From NCBI GenBank assembly GCA_013400975.1, contig WBMZ01014036.1, forward strand, positions 1 to 64,000: 64,000 nucleotides of DNA, written 5' to 3'. A model generated the notes under the pieces. The model saw nothing but the letters and a program-made list of their open reading frames with translations, was not told the DNA's origin and did not search any database. Made by a program: the position numbers and the translations under genes. Below are positions 56,701 to 64,000 of the stretch, in pieces. Each line of letters begins with the position of its first letter. Position 1 is the stretch's first letter. This stretch comes from Atrichornis clamosus. Lineage: Eukaryota; Chordata; Aves; Passeriformes; Menuridae.

Positions 56701-57533
56701 GCTTGTCTGATCCTTCTCCACTGTGTTTACAGAGGAGAGGGTGTGTATTCTCCTTGGCCACAGTCGTTGACTCTGCGTCTGTGTTTGTTTAGGCTGATCC
56801 TTTGTGCTGCAGCAGTTTTGGAGGTGTTTGTGGGACATGCTAAGGGTTTCTCTGGTCTGTCTCTTGGCAGGGGTCTCACGGATGAGTCGGAGATCCTCAA
56901 ATTCCTGCAGCATGGCACCTTGGTGGGGCTGCTGCCTGTGCCTCACCCCATCCTCATCCGCAAGTACCAGGCGAACTCGGGCACTGCCATGTGGTTCCGC
57001 ACCTACATGTGGGGAGTTATTTATTTGAGGTAAACCAGCTGGGTGCAGCCTGACTTGGTCTTTTCCAGACTTTTGGGAGGCCTACAGAGAGAATTGCATG
57101 CACTCGGCCAGCTCTGGATCGTCTCATATTTATAGGGTAGAAAGATGTTGTTCCCTTGGAAGAGACTGGGGTGAATCAGCTGCTCCAAAACTTTGAGCGG
57201 GTGACATGAAGGGAGTTGTTCTGAGAGTAGCAGGAAATGGAAAAGCTGCCTGGAGGGTTTGGTGCAGAGATGTCATGCAAAGCTCAGGCTTTGTGGGATG
57301 TTGTAGATACTGTCAACCCTTTAAGGTGCATTGGCTCTCAACCAGTTATTTCCTTTTATGCAAAGCTGAAGGTGTGCTGTGCAGCCAGCTCCTGTAATCT
57401 TGGTTGTGGGATTTGAATTCCATGTACCTGGCCACAGGGAGTAAAGTGGCTCTTGTCGTTCTCTCTCAGGAATGTGGATCCCCCGATCTGGTATGACACA
57501 GATGTGAAGCTATTTGAAATTCAACGGGTCTAA
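32538..57533 (+). CDS. HID1: HID1, trans-Golgi secretory granule biogenesis protein
   Basis: Spliced CDS of 19 exons, 2391 nt, 796 aa (human 788). The N terminus MGSADSKLNF has Gly2 and Ser in N-myristoylation context, matching the known myristoylated, peripherally membrane-bound family. Recognisable family segments are RKAVIQLTTKTQ (11-22), the acidic stretch GDEDDENARP (130-139), VGYGIPYNHLLFSDYREP in exon 7, ERNFGVRLNKPYSVRVPMD in exon 11, LLEVFNNIIQYQFDG in exon 13, and the end DVKLFEIQRV. Residues about 560-690 are Ser/Pro/charged and the least conserved part, the rest being helical. HID1 acts at the trans-Golgi in dense-core vesicle formation and cargo sorting in neuroendocrine cells (established for the family). 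It is divergent from CDR2L and convergent with the otopetrin, as in human. Confidence 0.96.
32538..57533 (+). other. HID1: HID1 exon map
   Basis: Coding exons: 1 32538-32603; 2 39818-39967; 3 42294-42464; 4 45175-45288; 5 46866-46972; 6 47451-47567; 7 48275-48497; 8 48881-48937; 9 49034-49174; 10 49559-49649; 11 50299-50450; 12 51664-51742; 13 52376-52540; 14 53705-53932; 15 54409-54542; 16 56008-56088; 17 56459-56550; 18 56871-57029; 19 57470-57533. All introns are GT-AG and all phases match. Introns 1 (7.2 kb) and 3 (2.7 kb) are the longest. Exon 3 uses a weak donor (GTCTGT) and exon 16 a pyrimidine-poor acceptor (GTATTGATAG). No nested gene was seen in any intron. Confidence 0.92.
32604..39817 (+). 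other. HID1 intron 1
   Basis: A 7.2-kb intron. It begins CpG-rich and becomes AT-rich around 34570-35060. It contains a 13-base poly-A run near 34070. Open frames of up to 159 codons (35745-36224) have no recognisable domain. No transposon or RNA gene is identified. Confidence 0.6.
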
Positions 57534-58490
57534 AGAGAGCACTTACCTCTACTAAGAAATACACTGGATCTAAGGACTGCGGTGTGCTGCTTCATCACAG
57601 CTATTCCTGCATTTCACATCCAGCTGAGAGACCAAAAGGACAATCACTTCATTTACCTCCCTGTCATTTAAAGCTTTAATCGGGACCTGCTTGGACATCC
57701 CTACCCCCAGCTCACTCTCTTCCCTCACTCTTCACCACGAACCTCGAGTAAAAGATATCTAAGGGATTGTCCATTGTTGTGGTTGCACTAGAAATCAGAC
57801 TGTTCTTAGCTCCTCTGTTACTCTTTTGCTTCTGGATGTGGTTTGGAAACCAATCTGACCCTGTCCTTGCCCTGGTCAGAGTCAGCATTTAATTGGAAAA
57901 AATTACTTGTAAATTGGGTGCAAGGGAGAAGCTGCTATTCCTGCAGGAGACAGGGTTTGGAAACTCCAGTTACTTCCATGTGACTCCATAAAGTTTCCAG
58001 GGCATCCCTTCTGACTGCAGGTGTCTCCCTGGTGTCTCAGTTGCATATAGCAAAGTCCTTCCCATCCAAATGAAAGGAGGAGATGTTGAAGGAAAACTTT
58101 GGTGTCTCGGTTCTGAATCTCTCCAGTCCTGTCCTGGAAAGCTGCTTGAGAAGTTTTGTTGGTGTGGCTGAGAAGTTTTTCCTTGGCTTCCACACCCAGC
58201 AGCCTGTCCTTCATGGTGGGCTGTTGCAATGGAGCCTGGCTCACTTTGGAAAGCCCTTTTTAATCCATGTGAGCACACAGGGAGGAAGGGACTGGCTCAG
58301 TTGAGAGCAAGAAGAGACCTGACTGTTAAACTCTTTTCAATCTTCTCCCATTGACTGAAAGGACAATGTCACCTGGGTTTGAAAGGAACCATATCCTTCC
58401 ATCTTTGCCTGTCAGGCTGATGCAGTGCAGGGAGCAGAAGGGTCTTTTGCACACTACTGTCTAAGGCAGGGGTTTGAGGGAGGCGCTCAG

Positions 58491-58530
58491 GGAAGTTGTA
58501 GGAGGAATTTGGAAGTTGTAGGAGGAAAAG
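58491..58530. repeat. 20-bp tandem duplication
   Basis: Two adjacent units beginning GGAAGTTGTAGGAGGA, differing only in their last four bases. Confidence 0.8.
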
Positions 58531-59158
58531 CATGTCAGTAGGGAGTGGAGAGTGCTGAGGCAAAATTTAATTATTCAGGTCATTTTGCTATTGATTGTTG
58601 ATTATTGGATCTTGAATGTATTGGGTCCCAAGCATGTGAAGTCTGGGAAGCCAGAATGGGATTTGGTGGGAGACCCACTGTTGCTGTCTTGGTTCAGCAT
58701 CACGGGGTTAGACATTGGTGAGTGGAGACACCCTGGGTTTTGAGTAAAATTTTATGTTCTGCTGGAAAGGGCTGCTGTCTTAGACCCATGTGGTCTTTAG
58801 ACAATGAAACGTGAGGGGTCCTGTTGGGAACTGAGGCCTTTCCCTCTCCACCAAAGCATAGTCCTTGGTGCTCTTTTATTCAGGCTCTTGGGAGGATTGC
58901 TGGCCATCAGCTGCTTGCCACAGGTTAGAACCAGTGGCATCACTGCCTGGAAACAAGTCTGTCATGTTAAATTGCAGGGACAGATGTGACACACACTCTG
59001 TGTCCCTGGCCTAAGCTTTGCAGCTGCAGTGATAACAACACGACCATCCTCTCCCAGAGAGCTGCTCATGTGCTGCTGACTCCCACTGGCCTGTAGTCAG
59101 GTGGTTTCCTGCTTTGGGTGCTGAAAGGGAATGGATTCCCAGGCCAGTAGAAAGCTGA

Positions 59159-59164
59159 AATAAA
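59159..59164 (+). terminator. HID1 poly(A) signal
   Basis: Canonical AATAAA about 1.63 kb past the HID1 stop. No other canonical hexamer was found closer to the stop by eye. Confidence 0.55.
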
Positions 59165-59180
59165 ATCAGAATGGTTTTCT

Positions 59181-60850
59181 GAAGGGTAAGAAATATGTGA
59201 AATAGAGAGAGGTTCCCCCACCTGCCTCCCATCTCCAACCCACTTTGCCACCCAGCACTACTCCCATCCTGACCCCACCTCTGTTCAGGTGTGAACAGGG
59301 TGAGGGCTCTGTTTCACTTGGAGAATCTCTCATGTATAAGAATGTGATTTGGTGGGGGCAGTCTCTGATTGTATGGCACTCGCACCTCACAGCTGGAATG
59401 GGGCATCCTTTGTCCCACGTGCTTGCCTCTTCCCTCCCATGGATCTGCTGGTTCTCACGATCTCTTCCGTCCTCTCTTTTCTGCTTTGTTTCTTTGTGAG
59501 TTCCTCTGGAAGCCTTTTTGTTTGTTTCTTGCTGTTTGGAGTCTGATCCTTGTTCTGTGGAAATCAACTTGCACTGTAAACTCTTTGCTTACTTATGGAG
59601 AGAAAGATAAAGATTAACTGGAACATGCACTTGGTTGGTTTTTTTTTTTTCCTTCCCCAGAGAGAGGTTTATAATATTGTTTGTCTTATGCCAGGGTGAT
59701 TTGTGCCACTAGGAGACCATGGGCTGGCTTCCTCTGCAGTGGTGAATTTTTTTTGTAATGAGAAATGAAGATTTGCCTCTGGAAAATGAGCCTGAACTGC
59801 GTGGGTTTGGCTGTTTCTGCGTTTATGGCATAAGATATCATCAAAGATCAAAGAGGATCAAGTCTCCTGACCTTGTGAACTGTGTGCTAAAACCTTTGTG
59901 CAGTTGAGACCTGTAAAACAGGCACCCTGGCCCTGGGGGTTGTTAGGAAAGGATATGGAGGGCCTTGACTGCTTATCTGATCAATGGTGGCTGTAGGTGA
60001 GAGTTGGAGCTGGTGGGCTTCATTCCTGTCCGTGCTGATCATGTCTTCAGTCATGTCTTCAGTGTTCATTCCAAAGTCACCTGCTCTGTGAACACTCAGT
60101 AACTTAAACCAGTGCTTTATCCGTTAAAACTGTGGCTAAAATCCAGGTCATGGTTGCCCATGGAGTGCCTTCATTGCTTGTCCCCAGGCTGTCAATCACT
60201 AGGAAGAAGGTTTGAGGTCAGACCTTAGCATGTATGTCCTGTGGATCCCGTGGTACAAGCAGTGACATGAGAATAATAATTAACTTTATTGGATCCTAAT
60301 TTATCCAGCTGTTATTTCTCATGACATATTTCTGTTGACAATGGCCTGAGTACAAACACTTACTGGGCAAAGTTCATGCTCGTGCAATCAGTCTCACTTA
60401 GAGTTTCACAGAAAGGTGCTGTCACTGCCTGAATGCTGAATCCTCACTGTCTTGGGAGAGTTTGCTTTCCTAGGGAATCCAAAAAAAGCCCCATAAATAG
60501 GCTGAGATCCTAAACCCACATTGCTCCTGGGAGTAATTTCTAGAGGAACAGAAGCAATAATGAGGATGCCTTTTGTACCATGCTTGGGTGAGGATCATGA
60601 AAGATTTTGACTGATTGTAGAAAAGGCCTGCTCTTAAATCTCATAGAATCACAGAATGGTTTGGGTTGGATGGGACCATAAGGTTCATCTAGTTCCAACT
60701 CCCTGCCATGGGCAGGGACTCCTTCCACTACACCAGGTTGCTGAGCGCCCCATCCAACCTCTGCATGCCAGAGCAGTTTAAGTCAGTTGACTTTGAGCCT
60801 GTTCTTTGGTGAGTGCAGAGCAGACCCAGAGATTTCACAAGACACACATG
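59181..60850. other. Intergenic interval between convergent HID1 and OTOP3
   Basis: No gene seen. It has a T-rich run at about 59637-59651, a short tandem CATGTCTTCAGT duplication near 60041-60063, and a CR1 fragment at 60642-60770. Confidence 0.5.
60642..60770 (-). mobile_element. CR1 LINE 3' fragment (minus orientation)
   Basis: It reads CATAGAATCACAGAATGGTT then GGGTTGGATGGGACCATAAG, CATCTAGTTCCAACTCCCTG and GCCATGGGCAGGGACTCCTT, the reverse complement of the typical avian CR1 3' end. It is about 130 bp, close to the family pattern, and lies just beyond the predicted OTOP3 3' end. Confidence 0.92.
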
Positions 60851-60863
60851 AAAATTCAATCTC

Positions 60864-60869
60864 TTTATT
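60864..60869 (-). terminator. OTOP3 poly(A) signal
   Basis: A minus-strand AATAAA lies 500 bp past the otopetrin stop at 61369, giving a predicted 3' UTR of about 61368-60850. Confidence 0.5.
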
Positions 60870-61368
60870 TCCATTCCTCAGGCTCTGGATTTGGGACCCA
60901 TAGTATCAAGCCCTTTGCTCTCCCACGTGCTTTCAAAGCAGGCATCCCCTACAGAACACATCCCTATGGGACTTTGATCAGGCACCTCGCTCTGCGGCCG
61001 TGTTCCCTCGCACACGGTGACCTTGAGAAAGGTTTGTATTTTATCTGGAAGATCTCAACAGGAGCTGGTGAAGTCCCACTTGCTACCATACAGCATCCAC
61101 TGGCAGACTGCTGACCGCGCGCATGGTTCCTGAGAGCAGTGAGAGTTTGTTTGTGGGCTTTGAGTCTATTCTCTATGGAGAGAAAGGATTATATGAACCA
61201 ACCTCCTCTTCTCTGAAAGAGGATCATCACGGAGATGCTGCATCAAGAAGTCCAAGCAGAAGCCAGAGCGAAAAATCTTAGAAGCTTCCACATGCATATC
61301 TGCTGCTTACTGCATCTTTGTTCATCATCACTGATTCTCCCCAGCCCGTGGAGTGGGTCCAGCTTGGC

Positions 61369-63199
61369 TCAGGCTGTGACATAGACCTCCAGGAGCCCCC
61401 CGACCGAGTGCATGCGGTAGAACACACCCAAGGGGAGCCCGAAGTTCACGATCACAAACCAGGTGGAGTAGCCGTAAAATGACCTTTCCATTCCGTTCTC
61501 AAAGACAGGGTGAGCCCCAAATGTGGGCATGACCCACAGCTGGAGAGGTGAGAGGAAAAGAAACACAAGTCAGAGGATGACAAACTGTCCCCTATCTGCC
61601 TCCTGATCTCAGCACTGGCTCAAGTGGTTGTAGGAGTATTTCAGGAGTATCAGTAGTCTCCTTGCCAGGGAGGAGAAAGAAAAACCTCTAGGTATGCTGT
61701 TGACTCCTTGCTATAAGTCAAATCCCACTGAATCTCTGGAAATCTAATGACAGCCTCATTCTGCCCCTGCCTGCTTTATCGTTCTGCAGGGTTTCACTGT
61801 TTTCTTGGGCAATGTGTTTTCACTGGATTAAGGCTGCAGTGTTGATTCAAGATCCCAGAGCACAGTGTACTTTATTGGATGAGTTTCAAGCCTGGAAACT
61901 CATATTTACAAAGACTTAATGCTGGTGCCTCACATTTCTCCAGCTTTCTCAAGAAACACCCTTAATGAGCCTAATGGGGTTTTTTTTTCCAGAGGCTAAA
62001 ATCTCGGCAAGTAAGGATTCATTAGCTGTCTCCTCCCGGCAGGAAACCCAGCAATATTTGACTCTGAAAGTAAAAGGGAGACCTTCTAATTATGAGAGTG
62101 GGGTATTAAGAGCAAAACCAGTCTTGGCTTGCCTCACCAGTAGGTTGAAACTTGGTGGGCAAAGGTTTTTTGTCTGGCACATGAGAGAAAGACAGGGAGA
62201 TCACGTCTGTGTCTCCGGTCACTGTGGCTCAGCCATGCTGTGACAGAGCAGAGACCGCAATACTTACTATGATGTTGCACAAAACCAAGAAGAACGAGAT
62301 CTCCCTCAATGCTTTTCTCTTCCAGCTCAGGTGAGAGTAGGTATGGATGTAGGACAGGGAAGCTTTCCGGATCTCCTGTCCCAGCTCCAGCACGCTCACT
62401 CGTCTCTGGTTGTAGGCTTCGCGATTCAGCTCTTCTTTAGAGCCTTCCTCCTTGCCAGGAAGTGTCTGGCTGTGCTCCTGTTTGCTGCATGGCGTGGTCT
62501 CCTCTTCAGCAGGCAGCTCTGCAGCCACCGTGTGCTGCCCGGCGTGTCCGGAGTGTTTGGCCTCAGTTGCTGCTACAAAGCGCCGCCGGTGGAGCCCGTC
62601 GATGATGAAAACATTTTGGGTGATGTTCTGAAAGATGATGAGGACAGAGTAGGAGAGGATGAGGCTGTTCAACAGGTCCCTGGGGTCTGTGGCCACAAGG
62701 GCCACAATGGAGAAGTAGGACATGCCGATTTGGCCAAGGGCTGCCCCCATCAGCAGGACCACGTCCAGGCTGCGGGTTGGGTTCTTCAGCGTGTCCAGCT
62801 CCTTTTTTTCCAGGGCGTGGATGATTGTCCCAATCACAGCGCCCACACTCATCAGGGGCAGGAGCACAATGTAGTAGGAATAATACATCACAAAGACCTG
62901 GCGGCTGGGGGCCAGGCCGGTGGCCTGGATCTGGTACATCATGAAGACACAGACCCCAGTGATTACGGCAGTGGAGCCCAGCAGTGGCCCAAAGACCACT
63001 CCCTGGAGCTTGAACTTGGGCTTGGTGTGAGGGACGTGGTGGTGGCTGATGCGTCTCCCCACATTCTTCCACATGACGTAGAGCACGGAGCAGCAGACCA
63101 GGCAGTACTCGGTGTTGAAGGGGTAGAGGAGGATGTAGCCCTTCTGGAAGACTTTGCAGATGGTCGTGTTTGGGCACGTGCACAAGGTAGTCTCGTTGC
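61369..63199 (-). CDS. OTOP3: Otopetrin proton channel, C-terminal part (OTOP3)
   Basis: Two coding exons on the minus strand, 63199-62268 (enters in phase with two bases of a split codon) and 61539-61369 (to TGA); together 366 complete codons plus the stop. The upstream exons lie beyond the right edge of the window. About seven hydrophobic segments are visible, including PLLGSTAVITGVCVFMMYQI, the segment around YYIVLLPLMSVGAVIGTII, SYFSIVALVAT, SYSVLIIFQNITQNVFIIDG, and, across the last intron, LVLCNIILWVMPTFG and WFVIVNFGLPLGVFYRMHS. This fits the C-terminal half of a 12-helix otopetrin. A hydrophilic loop of about 85 residues precedes the last two helices. Otopetrins form proton-selective channels at the plasma membrane. 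OTOP3 is preferred over OTOP2 because it adjoins HID1 in human; the paralogue call rests mainly on synteny. Confidence 0.85.
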
Positions 63200-63769
63200 C
63201 TGGAGCACGAGAAGAGGAAGGCAACAATTAAGAGGGAGATGGCCTGGATTTCACGGCTGTCTTTGGGAGTTTCTCGTGTACAGGCACAACATGTGTCTCT
63301 GGATGGAAACTGGGATCAGCAGGAAGTTAAGTGGCTAGTGCTCAGTCCTCAAGGCTGTGAGGATGCAGAATAACAGGGTTTAGCAAATGTCTTTTCCCAC
63401 CTATGGTAGACACCACAGGTGCTGGGTGAGAGACACCTCTTCCTTCACAGCAGAGCCTTCTCTATCTCTACTCTTGGAATATTAGTTTCCCCTTTTCTTC
63501 CCCTATACCCCCAAAAAGAACACAGCAATTACATGAGCCTCTTCTAGTCTGGCAATCTTGTGCTTGCAGTTGAGAGGTAAAAGTGAGCAAAAATGCTAAT
63601 TTATGGTGAACTTTTTCTTTCCTAGCCCTCAGTTTCAGGGTTTCATAGCAGATGCTTCTCCCTCCAGGTGAAGATGTTCTCCCCTTGCAGCCCATCTCAT
63701 TGAGACAACCTCCAGTAATAGGGAAGTTGCAGCATTTGGGGGAACTGGTGATATCTGAATCACTGAGAC
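63200..63769. other. OTOP3 intron sequence (predicted)
   Basis: It follows upstream of the splice acceptor at 63200-63201 of the large OTOP3 exon. No further otopetrin exon is recognised before the window ends, so the intron probably continues to the edge. Confidence 0.5.
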
Positions 63770-63945
63770 CCAGAGGTTCCCCAGAGCAGTGGTCACAGCA
63801 CCAAGCCTGACAGAGTTCAGGAAGTGCTTGGACAATGCTCTCAGTCACATGGTGTGATTCTTGGGGATGGTCCTCTAAAGGGCCAGGAGTTGGACTCCAT
63901 CCTTGTGGGTCCCTTCCAACTCAGCATATTTTGTGATTCTGTGAG
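63770..63945 (+). mobile_element. CR1 LINE 3' end (plus orientation)
   Basis: The segment TGCTTGGACAATGCTCTCAG, then GGAGTTGGACTCCATCCTTG and GGGTCCCTTCCAACTCAGCA, ending in TTTGTGATTCTGTGAG, matches the CR1 3' terminus with its ATTCTRTG tail. About 175 bp, 5'-truncated, probably in an OTOP3 intron, given the minus-strand exon to its left. Confidence 0.88.
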
Positions 63946-64000
63946 ATGTGGTCTCCCTGGAAGTCACCTGTGTCAATCTAACACCGGTGGGGATGTGGAG

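Larger units (their letters stand above)
57534..59180 (+). other. HID1 3' UTR (predicted)
   Basis: Runs from the TAA at 57531-57533 to an AATAAA at 59159-59164. It includes a 20-bp tandem duplication at 58491-58530 (GGAAGTTGTAGGAGGA core). No conserved coding frame is seen. Confidence 0.6.

Noticed and set aside
62331..63338. 335-codon plus-strand frame
   Set aside because: Antisense shadow of the large OTOP3 exon, whose minus-strand product is clearly a membrane channel.

Overview
This is a vertebrate nuclear genome window, almost certainly from a bird. The evidence is small phase-consistent introns, CpG-island promoters, 3' ends of CR1-type LINEs (the usual avian interspersed repeat), eukaryotic tRNA genes with A and B boxes, and four recognisable vertebrate gene models. 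No bacterial, viral or CRISPR content is seen. The gene set (tRNA-Arg cluster, MRPL58, CDR2L, HID1, otopetrin) matches the block on human 17q25.1; placing it on an avian microchromosome is inference.

Layout. 1-4.1 kb: a Pol III cluster with two identical tRNA-Arg-CCT genes, one tRNA-Arg-TCG, one minus-strand tRNA-Arg-TCT on an Arg-CCT body, and a decayed 73-nt tRNA-like element; a 49-bp minisatellite and CR1 remnants lie between them. 4.7-7.0 kb, minus: MRPL58 (ICT1), six coding exons, 199 aa. 7.1-10.0 kb: G-rich DNA, a TATATC microsatellite containing an undetermined base, and unremarkable intergenic DNA. 10.0-29.3 kb, minus: CDR2L, five coding exons, 463 aa, with a 12.3-kb first intron carrying possible enhancer motifs. 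29.3-32.5 kb: head-to-head CDR2L/HID1 promoter interval with a CpG island at each end and a purine-rich tract next to HID1. 32.5-59.2 kb, plus: HID1, 19 coding exons, 796 aa. 59.2-60.85 kb: intergenic DNA with a CR1 fragment. 60.85-63.2 kb, minus: the last two coding exons of an otopetrin, best called OTOP3, whose 5' part lies beyond the right edge. A CR1 3' end sits at 63.8-63.95 kb, probably in an OTOP3 intron.

The genes do not form a functional pathway; they are conserved neighbours. MRPL58 rescues stalled mitochondrial ribosomes, CDR2L is a cytoplasmic coiled-coil protein, HID1 works at the trans-Golgi in secretory granule formation, and OTOP3 is a proton channel. Exon joins were checked by reading GT/AG borders and codon phase; all joins close in frame and total lengths fit the families.

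I found no convincing new multigene system. The strongest unusual signals are the TCT anticodon on an Arg-CCT tRNA body, the tRNA-like element that keeps promoter boxes but not a cloverleaf, a homeodomain/POU/RFX-type motif cluster in CDR2L intron 1, and an unassigned repeat found twice in CDR2L.
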